Both the position numbers and the translations under genes were made by a program. A model generated the notes under the pieces. The model was not told the origin of the DNA. It did no database searches and saw only the letters and a program-made list of their open reading frames with translations. DNA of 64,000 nt from Geosiphon pyriformis (Eukaryota; Glomeromycota; Glomeromycetes; Archaeosporales; Geosiphonaceae): positions 948,445-1,012,444 of the forward strand of contig JAAOMT010000703.1 of assembly GCA_016748015.1 (NCBI GenBank), read 5' to 3'. The stretch's first letter is position 1; each line of letters starts with the position of its first letter. This document shows, piece after piece, positions 37,331-47,779 of the stretch.

Positions 37331-37699
37331 TAATGTATTCAGTAATGTTTTTTCCCAAGGTAGATCAATAATAACAAGCTAAAGTTTTCTGAATTGTTTT
37401 TGTTTTTTCAAAGTGTCCAACTAATGGATCAGTGTACATATTATATATTATAATTTCTCTTTCTTCAAATCTGATAACTCTTTAGAGGCAGTCAGGATCT
37501 TTTCTGTTTTTTTTATATAATTGGTTCTGACAGATCAAATAGAAATTTGATTGTTTGTGCAAATGTTCTCTTTGCTATTGAGTGTATTCTGGTGAGTATT
37601 GTTCTTTACCCAAAAATTCCATTAAGGCAGAGTAGTTGTCCAAGTCCATTATCATGTTTGTTTATGAAGGAGTTACTAATAATTAAGTTGGTTTGGTTT

Positions 37700-38006
37700 G
37701 AGAGGTTGTACTGTCACTGGATGGTAAGTCTAAATAGAGCATTGGTGTTTTAATGATTTGCTCCTTTGTGGTGTTGAATATCATAGTCAAATTCATTCAA
37801 GTGAAGTATTCAACAAGTTATTCATTTGTGTTCCAGCTTCTTTTTATTGCACAGCCAAACCAAGGCTTAATGATCTGTCACCACTAAGAATTTTGCATTA
37901 AAAAGATATTGATCCCAGTAGCTAGTAGCCCAAACTACTGTTAGACATTCTTGTTCAGTAATTGAATAGTTCTTTTCTGCTGGTGTAAAGGATCTACTGG
38001 CATATG
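37700..38006 (-). pseudogene. Nested element RNase H remnant
   Basis: Readable pieces include AIAYASRSFTPAEKNYSITE, QECLTVVWATSYWDQYLF and VVTDH, matching the Ty3-type RNase H. Stops follow TDH. Confidence 0.7.
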
Positions 38007-39014
38007 CTATTGCATGTTCTCTGCCATTTTCATCTTTCTGTGAAAAGACAGCACCAAGTCCATAGCCAGATGTATCAGTGTGGAGAATAAAAGGTGATCC
38101 AGATCAAGTTGTTTGAGAATTGGTTCAATAACAAGTTTTTCCTTCAGAAATTCAAAAGCTTTTTGTTGATGAGTGCCCCAGTAATAATTGACATTTTTCC
38201 TGAGTAGCTGATTGAGAAGAAAGACGATTTTGGAGAAATCCTTAATAAATTTGTCATAGTAAGAGGCCAAACCAAGAAAAAAGCATAGTTTAGGAACATT
38301 CATTGGCTGTCTAATGTTCTGGACTTTTTCAACTTTAGCTAAGTCAGAGAAGATTCCATCTTTTGTAATAAGATGACCAAGAAACTGGGTGGATTGGCAT
38401 TTAAAGAAAGATTTGATTGGGTTGATCTTAAGGCCAGCATTTCTGAGCAGGTCAAAAACCTTCTGTAAATGTTTAAGGTGTTTATCTTAGGTTTTTGAAT
38501 ATACCATTATGTCATCCAAGTAAACCAGAACAAAGTTTTTTTTTACTGATTCAAACACTTTATCCATTAGGCATTGAAAGGTGAAAGAAGCATTAATGAG
38601 ACCAAAAAGCATAACTGTAAATTCATAGGTGCCATACTTGGTGATAAAGGCAGTTTTCTTTCTGCTTTCTGGATCCATCTCTACTTTCCAGAATTCAGCA
38701 GTTAAGTCAATAGTTGAGAAAAAAACAGCACCATTGAATTTATCTAGCATTGCATCAATTTTGGAGAGTGAATACATGTTTCTTATAGTGATGGCATTTA
38801 ATTGGCAGTAGTCAATACAGAAGCATAGAGTTCCACCTTTCTTGAATACTACTACAACTGGAAAAGCCCATTTACTCTTGGTTTCTTGTATGAATTCAAG
38901 ATCTTTCATCCAGTTTATCTCTTTCTTAATAAACTCATCATTGCATTGATTGGATTGATAAGGCTTCAAATGGATGGGACAAGTTTCTTTGGTGGTGATG
39001 GTGTATTGTATCAC
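38007..39014 (-). pseudogene. Nested element reverse transcriptase
   Basis: A long readable RT: FPVVVVFKKGGTLCFCIDY, YSLSKIDAMLDKFNGAVFFS, TIDLTAEFWKVEMDPESRKK, YGTYEFTVMLFGLINASFTF and the active site VLVYLDDIMVYSKT with YLDD intact (38490-38530). A stop follows at 38485, where the frame continues as KHLQKVFDLLRNAGLKINP and, after another stop, to 38007. It copies element RNA into cDNA in the virus-like particle. Confidence 0.88.
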
Positions 39015-39302
39015 ATAGGTTCATCTAGGGACATCACCTTCTTTTGAGATAATTGGGCTATTTCTAGCCAACAGATTTTCAATGTCCACTTTTCTTTCTT
39101 CAGGGGAAGGTTCTCTTTGTTCTATAATTAGTAACTGGATTTCAGGTGGTTTATTCTTAAAGGACTTTTGTACTTCTTTAAGTTCTTTTCGAGATATTAA
39201 ACTAATTGGTTCTCAATCTTTGTAATAGATTAGGCAGGATTTGCATTCATCACTTGATGAATACAAAGGTTTATTGCACTAGCACCATGCACAAGGGCCA
39301 TG

Positions 39303-40310
39303 CTACCAATAACTGTATTTGGCTTTCTTGCTAGGTTTTCTGTCAAAGGTTCTTCTGAGGATATCATAATAAGACCAGCAGATTAGCTTGCCATTTACTA
39401 TGATTTTTTCTTTGTCAGCTTTAACATTGTCCAGTGGCTTGCCATTGTTGGTGAAAATGGTATAAGTGAGTTCAGCAGTTTCTTTTTGTTTTTCTTGATC
39501 TTCTTTGTTATTACTTTCATTATCATCTGATTCATCTGATTGTTCTTCTTTTTGGTTCTGTTTGGTTGCTGAAGGAGTTGTCCAATGATGGCATTTAACC
39601 ACAATGAATTTTTCACCACATCTGATGATTAGCTTGCACAGTTTATAGTCAAGTAGTGCTTTGGCTTTCTTAAGCCACTCATTACCAACAATAATAGTAT
39701 ATTTTTTTGCTTTAAATACTTTCATATCTGTTTCAATGCTGATATCATTGATGTGGACAGGAATAGCTTTGGCTATGCCCAGGTCTTTCTTTTTGTTATT
39801 ATGTACATTGGTCATTGGTCTTGTGGAAGGCTCATCAATTTTTCTGCCAATTGCTTCAAGAAAGTGTTTGGCAATTACACTAACAGATAATCTACTGTCT
39901 AAAATCAGGTCAATGAAGTAACCAGCCACTTGGGCTTTACAAATCAGAGGGGTGACATTGCTGTTATTAGCAAGTCCAGCTTGGTGAGAGCGTTTGTTGG
40001 TCTTTGGTGTCTTTTTCTTTGGTATTAAAGATTTGCGAAAATTTTTTCTGAACTGTGAATGAGTCATCAGTTGGCCAAATGTAATGTGTGCTGGGGTTTC
40101 CATGAGATCTTTAACAACAGAATAGGGTCCAGATTTTTGTACAATTTCTAAAAGTTCCAACTTTGGAGGATTTTTAAAAACTTTAGTCTTTGGTAATTCA
40201 TTGTTGTCAGCAAATGATTTGGATGTTTTGTTTGGGTCCAAGACAAAGTCAACCTTGGCTTTCTTCTTCTTTCTGGTTGATTCAGAGGTGTTAATTGCTA
40301 GTTCATCCAT
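39303..40310 (-). pseudogene. Nested element protease-containing ORF
   Basis: 335 codons open. The N-terminal part is Lys-rich and charged. A retropepsin-like aspartic protease follows at about residues 115-245: the active-site region reads LILDSRLSVSVIAKHFL, where a Gly after Asp-Ser is expected, so the catalytic triplet DSG is DSR (a G->A-type change). The typical downstream IIVGNEWLKKAKALLDY is present. The C-terminal part is Glu/Asp/Asn-rich. The protease would mature Gag-Pol. Confidence 0.75.
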
Positions 40311-40509
40311 GTCATGATTATCATTAGTTAAGTTAAAAGTGTAAAAAGGGTTTTCTTCTGGTTGGCTTGCACTCTTACCCTTTGGAGGTGTGCCTATCAG
40401 TTTAAGGCTGATAAATGGTGGCTTTAACTAAGAGATCCTCTCCAAAGAAATTGATGTTGGTATGATTGGGTCTTTGGTTGGAAACATTATTGTTGGTGGT
40501 TCTGTTGTT

Positions 40510-40869
40510 TTAATTGTCATTGTTTCTAGGAGCTGGAGGGGGCAATAGAGGATTGTTGCAGTCTTTTGAGAAGTGTCCAGTTAGTCCACAGCGATAGCAC
40601 ACAGGTAGGCCACAATTTTGCTGTCTTTGATGTGGTGGTTGTTGGGACTGATTAAAGCAGGATTCAAATCTGGGTCTTTGAGGTTGTTGATTTTTTCTAA
40701 CTGCTTGGGCCAAAAGTTCTAATAGCCGGGCAAGATTTGCTGTGAGCCTATTTATTAAATATTCATTTGGGTCTTGAGTTTGGGCAGCAAAAGAGGTAGC
40801 AGCCATTTGTGGAGTAGGAGCCATAATAGAAGCAAGAGCAAAAACTGGAAGCGTGAATTCCAAGTACAT
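40510..40869 (-). pseudogene. Nested element nucleocapsid with CCHC knuckle
   Basis: The open stretch contains a Gln/Arg/Pro-rich region and the zinc knuckle CYRCGLTGHFSKDC (CX2CX4HX4C), the RNA-packaging motif of Gag. Confidence 0.85.
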
Positions 40870-41467
40870 TCTTTGGTTGTCTTCAATTTATTAGGCAAGT
40901 TTAATAGCCATGTCCATTGTTGGTTGTCTTTTAAAGCCAAGAGAGGCCAAAGAGCATATAATAGATCAATTTTTAATCTTTTTGTAAAGGAATGGATCTT
41001 TTGCTCTTCTGTCTAGTTTCTCCCAGAATCTACATGTTTAATTAGCTTTCTGATAGCTTTAGCATATTCAGTTACTACTTCTCCAAGGCCTTGGGTTCTT
41101 CTTTCCAGTTCTATGTGCCATTTTGAGATTAAAATGGGAGTTCTAAATTTAGTTTCAAACTGCGTTGTAAAAGAGGTGTTTTTTTTTCAGCATTTGTTGG
41201 TGTCCATCTAATAATTCTTTGGTGAGCACCAGCATCAGTTTTTTGTGAGAACCAAGTAGTAAAAGAGCCTTGGAAGTACCCACCAACAATTTGGAACTTG
41301 TATTCATTATTATATTGGTTGGCTGTAGCAGCTCTTTCAAAGTCATCTAACCATTCAATTGGATCTTGGGCATCACCTCTGAATAATAGTAATGGGATGT
41401 TGTTTCTTTACCCTAAAGCAGTCTGTATATCTTAGAGGGCAATCAGAATGTTTTGTTGTAAAGGGTC

Positions 41468-41944
41468 TTAAGCCATTGGTTCAGGTGTAACTGTTTGTGT
41501 GGAGTGTTCTGATTCACTTGAAAAGAGATTAAAAACAAGAGCAGTTTGATAGCTTTCTTCTTCTGTTTCAAGAGGAGTTTCTGTTGATTGATGAGCAGCA
41601 ATCCAAATGTGGATTTGATGATTCAGATATTTGAAATCAGGGGGCTGTTGTTTAAAGGTTGCAGAATATAAGAGCTGATTGATACTGTTGTTTCTTTCTT
41701 CAAAGTTGTCTTCAAAATAAGCTTGGTCAAAGTAATAGGTTGTATAAGCTGTATAGGTTTCAGTTGAATGCTCATTCAGAAACCAGTTCCAAAAGTCTTG
41801 GAATTGTCTACTGGATTGTTCTTCAATGAAGAAGCAAATTAAGCAAGAGAACAAAGGATTGAGTTCAATAAAGTCTAGATCATTTTTGTTGTGTGCTTTA
41901 AAGTGTTCTTTTGATTGTTGTGGCAGGTATGAATAATTACCCAT
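41468..41944 (-). pseudogene. Nested element Gag N-terminal region
   Basis: 158 codons open, beginning 52 nt inside the 5' LTR boundary. It is rich in aromatic residues and Glu/Gln (YYFDQAYFEDNFEERNNSIN). The Gag capsid continues in pieces below it (for example IPLLLFRGDAQDPIEWLDDF), interrupted by stops down to 40870. Confidence 0.65.
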
Positions 41945-41996
41945 ATAATAAGAAACAAAGTGGATTTTGACAACTTCACAAGAAGCACTACTTTTA

Positions 41997-42721
41997 TGTT
42001 ACAGATTGAAGTAACAAGCTAACGGATAGCAAAAAAGAACAAAATTGTAGAGTGATGGAAATAATCAAAGAGAATTCAACTTCAAAGAGTGAATTGAATA
42101 AGTATGAATTCAATGTGCAAGATCAGTCTTATAAAATATCTCAGTTGCTATACTTTTTAAAAGTAACTGGGGAATCTGAAGGTAGAGGGATAGTCCATAC
42201 TGTCAACAAATGATCACACTTGGTATAATTCTATGCCTTACATCAGCACTCTTAGAATTCAATATCAAGTATCAGATGTGCTCTTCAGTCATGTTTTATT
42301 CAATAATCTTCAAATGTTGTAATTACATGGTTCAGGAAAAAGGTAAGGAATAACCAACAAGTAATCTTTTATCTTTAAGATGTTCAGATACTTGAAAGTA
42401 GGGAAAGAGAAATTAGCAATAAGAGAAGAATTGAGATGAAGTTGTTATTTTATTTCTTTATTTTTTTGATTTTTTTATGCCTTTCTACAGCTAAAAGATT
42501 CATTGCTTATATAGTCATCAAAAGTGGTTAATGATTAGGTTAATGGTCAGGTCAATGATCAGGTCATTAATCAGATCAATGATTAGGTCAATAATCAAGT
42601 CAACAGTCAGGTCATTAATCAGGTCAATGATCACTTTCTAAAAATAGAGTGGCTAATTTATATGACATCAGTGGTTAATACATGTGATAATTAATAAGAA
42701 GTATAAGTTTTAACCATAACA
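41997..42721 (-). repeat. 5' LTR of the nested element
   Basis: 725 nt, partner of 34982-35670. It starts TGTTACAGATTG and ends TTTTAACCATAACA on the + strand. Confidence 0.92.
42526..42633. repeat. 12-bp minisatellite in nested 5' LTR, 9 units
   Basis: Nine tandem units of ggtcaatgatca-like sequence; the partner LTR has six. The 36-bp excess equals the whole length difference between the two LTRs. Confidence 0.9.
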
Positions 42722-43191
42722 ATATTTTCTACATATTCTGCATCAATTATTTCTCCTCTGATGTTGATTCTCTTTTTTGCTAAGCTACTTCTAGATACTA
42801 GTTGAACTATTGTTGTTGCTGGTATTTCTAATGCTACTTTGAGATCAATGCATGTGTGCAAATATGGTTCCAATTTAATGGCATCTTTTCCTGGATATCT
42901 CAGATAAAATTTTGCATCAGTATCATGCACACATTCTGGCATAATACTTTCATTATCATCACTGAACTATTTTAGTTCTTGCTCTTTGGTGAGGTCAGGA
43001 AGCACAATATATTGTTCAAAGTTTGAATCGGAGTTTGAATTTGAGTTAAAATTGTTGCTATATTGAGTGGAGCTGAAACTAGTGTTTTTGTCATCATTAT
43101 TGTCGGAGTTTGAATTGAAATTGAAAATCAATTCCAATTCTGATACACAGCTGTTGATTGGTTCTTTTTCTTCTAGAATTATGTAGATCAT
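42722..43191 (-). pseudogene. Outer element Asn/Ser-rich linker and dUTPase-like domain N-terminal half (motifs 1-3)
   Basis: 43191-42967 is an acidic, Asn/Ser-rich linker ending LPDLTKEQELK. From 42942 the dUTPase-like domain begins. Motif 1 is degenerate (DTDAKFYLRY, expected A.G.DL). Then CIDLKVALEIPATTIVQL, motif 2 RSSLAKKRINIRG, and motif 3 GEIIDAEYVENIV at the insertion point. A stop separates linker and domain. It continues at 34981 after the nested element. Confidence 0.75.
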
Positions 43192-43225
43192 GCATGTTAG
43201 TAGATTGTAAATAAGGTCACAATCA

Positions 43226-43860
43226 TTACAGTATTGAAATCAAACAGTGGTCACATAGTTTTGTGTTTATTTCTTCCAACCATTGCTCTTGTTCTTCTCT
43301 AGTGAGTGCTAAGTTTTGATAATGTTCATGAAATTTTTCTGAATCTGTTTCAATATCTAAGAATACTTCTGAATTGGAGATCAAAACAATGTTGACTGGT
43401 TCTGGTGGATTGTTTTTGATCTCTAAGATTTTGCTGGGCATGGCTTCTTTGACTTTGGCATTGGCCATACACTAGATCTTGTCTTTGTCATGTAAATATC
43501 CATCTAAGCGATTGATTGCTCAGTATCAGGCTGCAGTAATAGGCATTCCATGACTCACCCAGTCATTAATAAGGATTATGTATTGGCACAAAGCATCACA
43601 CATTTCTCCTTACCCAGGAATGTTATTCCACATTCTTTTGTCAAGCAACTGTTTGTCACAAGCAAGACATAGTTTGTTGTCCCACTTTTTTTGACATTTT
43701 GGGTACCCATATCATTCTCTATAACATGGTTTACAGTAATAATGTGTGCATGTCCAATAGTCTTCATCTGGTGCCACCCAAGTTCCCATGGAAGAAAGTT
43801 TCTTCTCACAGTTTTTGCATTTGAGAGGTATGTATGGAGGTTCTTTTATTAGTTTCCATA
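43226..43860 (-). pseudogene. Outer element cysteine-rich segment between protease and dUTPase-like domain
   Basis: In the frame overlapping 43576-43809, CXXC pairs cluster: KCKNCEKK, TCTHYYCKPCYRE, LCLACDKQ, then MCDALC. After a stop-containing stretch the open part 43226-43468 contains VKEAMPSKILEIKNNPPEPV and ends LCDHC, and a further NDC...CNDCDLIYN pair follows across a small frameshift near 43215. This suggests a zinc-ribbon or treble-clef-like domain. I do not recognise the family. Confidence 0.6.
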
Positions 43861-44020
43861 AGTACTTTCTTTCTCAACCACTAGTTATTTCTTTTGTGAT
43901 GGTGGTTTCTTTAGGTAGATCTTCTTCCTTCCTTTTTTCTTTTCTTTTGTTGGTTTTTTCCTATTCTCAGGTTGGCAGTTTGTCTGAACTGTTGTCAGTT
44001 TTTCAGGTTTGGTCTGCATC

Positions 44021-44584
44021 CTAAGTAAGTTTTTCCTTTTGTTTTCCTTCTTTGTTGTTGTTCCAAAAGAGTATTGGCAGTAGTTCATTGTGGTTTTTAT
44101 CAGCCCATGACACTTGATAAGCTTCCCAGATAGGTTTTTCTCTCTCTTCTTTAAAGTCAATGAGTGGCCACATTACAGTGCTGGGTCTGAAATGCCCACA
44201 TGTCACTGGCATTTGCATGTGTTGGCCATTTTGACTAATTTGCAACTTTTGGGTGGTCCAGTCTAGCATTGCATTGGTTTTAGATAGCCAGTCATTGCCA
44301 ACTAGAGCTTGGTATTGGGTGGCTTTCATTACCAGAACTTTAATAAGAGTAATGATACTGTTAATTTCAAATGGCAAGTTATCAATCTCACTAATAAGTG
44401 TTTTTATAGTGCCATCAGTGGTAACAATTCTGGTACTGGCAGCTTGGTTAATTTGGTGACTTAATTGATCCATGAATTGCTTGGTGATAATGCTGTCTGC
44501 TGAACCACTATCAAGGATGAGTTTAATAGAGTGGCCATCAATCTTGGCATTAGTATACATCGTGGTAATGGGTTTTTTTTTCAA
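44021..44584 (-). pseudogene. Outer element aspartic protease
   Basis: 187 codons open with a retropepsin-like domain: the active site LILDSGSADSIITKQFMD, a middle stretch FEINSIITLIKVLVMKATQY, and YQALVGNDWLSKTNAMLDW. The catalytic DSG is intact here. A Lys-rich tail leads towards the cysteine-rich segment. Confidence 0.8.
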
Positions 44585-44724
44585 AGCAGCTCCACTAAAT
44601 AATGGTGTGTTGATGATTTTCTCTAATTTGAAAGGAAAAATGGTGGCGAGTGATTCATTTTCAGTGACTGTTGCTGGTAGAATGTTGCTGGTAAGTGGCT
44701 GTTGTTAGCTGAATTTCGGATTGT

Positions 44725-46110
44725 TAGATGTGACATCTTCTGGAGTAATCAGGAGACTTAAATAGTATTGGGAATTCGGGTTTTAGGTGTGTCCAGTTCT
44801 TGAATTCCACTGATGAGATCCTGTTTGTTGGACTGATGAACTGGAGATCAGTTAGTAAACTACCATTGCTGATTTCTAGCTTTGCTGTGTTATTCTCGGC
44901 TTGTGGATTCCATTTTGAGATATAATTTGTGACAGTGTTTGAATTTGTTGGGGTTGATAGATTACTGATGGCTGTGATTGATAGATTACTTGTGGCTGTG
45001 GCTGATAAATTGGAGTTTAATATACTGGTAGTTGATAGATTGGCTGCTGTGTTATTGGCAGATAAGTGAGTTGATATTGATTCTGATTTAAGTAATGATT
45101 TGGTATTTGAACTCTGCAATCAGGGTTTTGATATTGATTTCCTGATTGTAGGTTACTATAAAAATGGCAATTAGCTCTAATGTGACCTTGTTTACTACAG
45201 TTGTGGCAAACTTATGTCTCTGATTGCCATGGCTGATTGAAAGATGATAATGGATGTGACTGATTTTGAAAACGATTTACATTTCCTGAATTATTGTGTT
45301 ATTGTGATGGTTGATAAATTGTGCAATTGTTAGCTAAGTATCCCTCTAATTTCTGATTAATTAAATCACTGAATTGTTTCAATTTGGAATCCAAGTCAGA
45401 TGATCTGTTTATTACTAGATTTATGGCTTGGAAGTGGTTAGCTTTAAGTTCAGCTGCCTTAAAATTTCTGGCATTTGTAACTGCAGCTTGAAGGTCTGCT
45501 AAGTACATTGAACGTATGTGCTAGGGAATATTACTGCACAGCCCTCTAATAAACTGATTTAGAATTTGTGGTGCTGTAAAATAATCAGCTTGGATTGCCT
45601 AGATTTGGCACAAGTTTCTGTGAAAACATTCTAGGTATGTGGTGACAGTTTCATCTTTTTTTTGTTTGATAGTAGTAAAGGTATTGGCTAATTGATTGAT
45701 GCTATTATTATTGCTAAAGTATCTTAAAAACTCTGTTTTGAATATGTTAAAGATGACAGGCTTGTTGATTAAGCTTTAATACCACGAGTTAGCAGTATCT
45801 TAGAAAAAGTATGAGATGGCTTGCATGGCTTTGTCATTATTTCATCTGTTGGCTGCAATGGCTTTTTCCACATCATTTAGCCACACTTGGGCATCATCTT
45901 TTTTGCTGGTAAATTTTTCAAGTTTTACAATTGGTGCATATGCCATTGGATCTAAGTTGAGTTATTGTAATAGCTGCTGCAATAGTATTTGCTGTTGTTG
46001 AATCAGTTCAACTGGTGGCTGATCAATAACGATTACTGGAGGTAAGTTTTGCTGATTAATTAACTTGGGGTTTGGATTGTTCTGATTTGGCAGTGCTTAA
46101 ATATTCAGAG
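44725..46110 (-). pseudogene. Outer element Gag capsid and nucleocapsid, broken
   Basis: Readable pieces: capsid-like KLEKFTSKKDDAQVWLNDVE and FLRYFSNNNSINQLANTF; MYLADLQAAVTNARNFKAAE (45299-45508); and a zinc knuckle CHNCSKQGHIRANC near 45172-45213. A Pro/Gln/Tyr-rich tail follows (for example PQPQVIYQSQP). At least eight stops interrupt the frame. Confidence 0.75.
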
Positions 46111-46288
46111 TTCTAATTTTCAGATTTTTCAAGTTTAGATTTTGTTGATTTTGAAGGTTCAGAGTTTTAAATTTCAGGTTTTCAGAGATCAGGTTTTTGT
46201 AAGTAAATTCTTGATCTTCAGATTTTTTTTCCAATACTGTTATTTTCCAGGGACTCATGGTTCCAAAATCTGGTTGGGGTGGTGAGGA

Positions 46289-46885
46289 TCAAAGTCCTAA
46301 TGGTGTGGGCAATCGTGACTTAAATTCTTCAAAATATGTACTGTATGGTCCTAGAAGATCTTCTTTTCTTTGTTTACTTTGAAATAGGAATTGTTCAAAT
46401 ATTAATGTTGTGATTAATGTGGACATGCCTGTTAATGTAATATTAATGGCACTTTTAGGTGTATAGTAGTATGATAGATTTGTTAGTAATTCTATTCTTG
46501 TTTTCTTCCAAGTTGGTAGTTGTATTCTTTTAAGTATTACTACTGGTGTTTGTAATTTTTCTTTGTCTTTGTCTACATAAGTAATAGAAAATTGTTGTTG
46601 GGTGTATTTTTCAATGGTTTGGTTGATTTTTTTGATAATTGGTGTGAAACTGTAGTTTCTTGGTAAGCTGGTATGTTGAAATAATTCTGTATAAAAGTTT
46701 TTTCTTGCTGATTCAATGTTAACTGTTCCTCTTAAACAGTCTGTAATTTTATTATTGACATAGAAGATGAAAACTAATTTTGCTGGAAAGTGATTATTGT
46801 TTAATTCTAATTGTTGGCTATATTGTTGAAACAGAGATTTAGCGAATCCTAAATGGTTTGCTCTTATGTTTTCTGGTTCTGCCAA
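46289..46885 (-). pseudogene. Outer element N-terminal ORF (Gag leader or separate ORF)
   Basis: 198 codons open, starting 63 nt inside the 5' LTR boundary with MAEPENIRANHLGFAKSLFQ. It is mixed and basic, with no recognised domain. It is separated from the capsid-like part by a stop and about 150 nt of Gln/Asn-rich sequence, so it may be the first Gag segment or an independent leader ORF. Confidence 0.6.
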
Positions 46886-46927
46886 TTTTGGAGGATTGTT
46901 GTTGGTGCTGGTTCTCTGTAAGATTAT

Positions 46928-46945
46928 ATCTCACAGAGAGCACCA
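46928..46945 (-). other. Candidate primer-binding site of the outer element
   Basis: Two bases inside the 5' LTR the element strand reads TGGTGCTCTCTGTGAGAT. It begins with the TGG that pairs with the CCA end of a tRNA. The tRNA identity was not determined. Confidence 0.55.
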
Positions 46946-46947
46946 AA

Positions 46948-47779
46948 TGTTACAAGTGATTATTTAAGGTCTCAAGTCAAATAACAAATCTGTAACTTGG
47001 TGTTCAATTAATTTCTTGATAATAGTTTCTGACAGTTTTGGTGATCTGAAAGTTTTGAGTTGGAGTTCTTTGTATAATAAACAGAGATTCAATAGTTGTT
47101 TTTAGTAGTTTCTCAGAATCACAATTCTGTCAATTTTTTTCTCAGCTTGGTGACCGGCAATCCTCTGGTAAGTAATCTGTAATTTTTGTACATGTTCTAC
47201 TCACTTATAGAGTCTTTTACCAGACAGTTTTTGATGTCAATAATTCAGTGCTTAATTTTTAATTAATTAGTAAACACAACAAAACAAAGAAAAAAAAAAT
47301 AAAAGAAAATAACAAGAAGATAAAGAAAATTAAGCCAAGACATTTACAAGTTAGTATTCCATCAATAACCATGATCAAGAGCTATTGTTTCAGTGTGGTT
47401 AAGTATCAATTGTTATCAACATGAAGTGTTGATAGTGGAGAATAGATTGGAGATATGGAATAATTATTTATTGATATTTATGATATAGAAGGTTGCTTAG
47501 ATTAAATCTAAACTGGGAGATCTTTTTTTTCTACTTCTAATACTACTGCTATATATACATAATTAAAATTCCTCAATTTCTCAATTCTTCACACCAGGAA
47601 TTCTTTTTGAGAAGAATCTTGGAATTTTGGAATCCTGTGATTCCTTTGTATGAGAATTCTGAAATTTCTGGAATCCTGTAATTTCTCTTAAAAAGAATTC
47701 TGGAATTCCACATTTACTATGGCTACTTCTGATTGGCTAATTTATATGCTAATATATTTTCTATATTCTATGAGTAACA
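46948..47779 (-). repeat. 5' LTR of the outer element
   Basis: 832 nt, starting TGTTACAAGTG and ending GAGTAACA on the + strand; partner of 30026-30871. AATGT follows it, against TATGT before the other LTR. Confidence 0.9.

Larger units (their letters stand above)
34982..42721 (-). mobile_element. Nested Ty3-type LTR retrotransposon
   Basis: LTRs at 34982-35670 and 41997-42721 begin TGTTACAG and end in CATAACA (left copy CATAATA). The 4-bp flank ATAT is duplicated. Deleting the element plus one ATAT restores the outer frame across GTAGAAAATATTATTGC, which proves that it inserted into the outer element. In transcription order: gag, CCHC knuckle, protease, RT with intact YLDD, RNase H, integrase with all three DDE residues, then an extra open stretch before the 3' LTR. 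Stops and shifts are present but fewer than in the host element. Confidence 0.9.
30026..47779 (-). mobile_element. Outer Ty3-type LTR retrotransposon with dUTPase-like domain, split by a nested element
   Basis: LTRs at 30026-30871 and 46948-47779 share TGTTA...TAACA ends and are flanked by TATGT and AATGT. Excluding the nested element (34982-42721) the element is about 10 kb. In transcription order: gag region, CCHC knuckle, aspartic protease, cysteine-rich segment, Asn/Ser-rich linker, dUTPase-like domain, RT, RNase H, integrase. The order RT-RNase H-integrase places it in Ty3/gypsy. Many stops and shifts are present, and catalytic residues in RT and integrase are lost, so it is dead. Confidence 0.9.
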
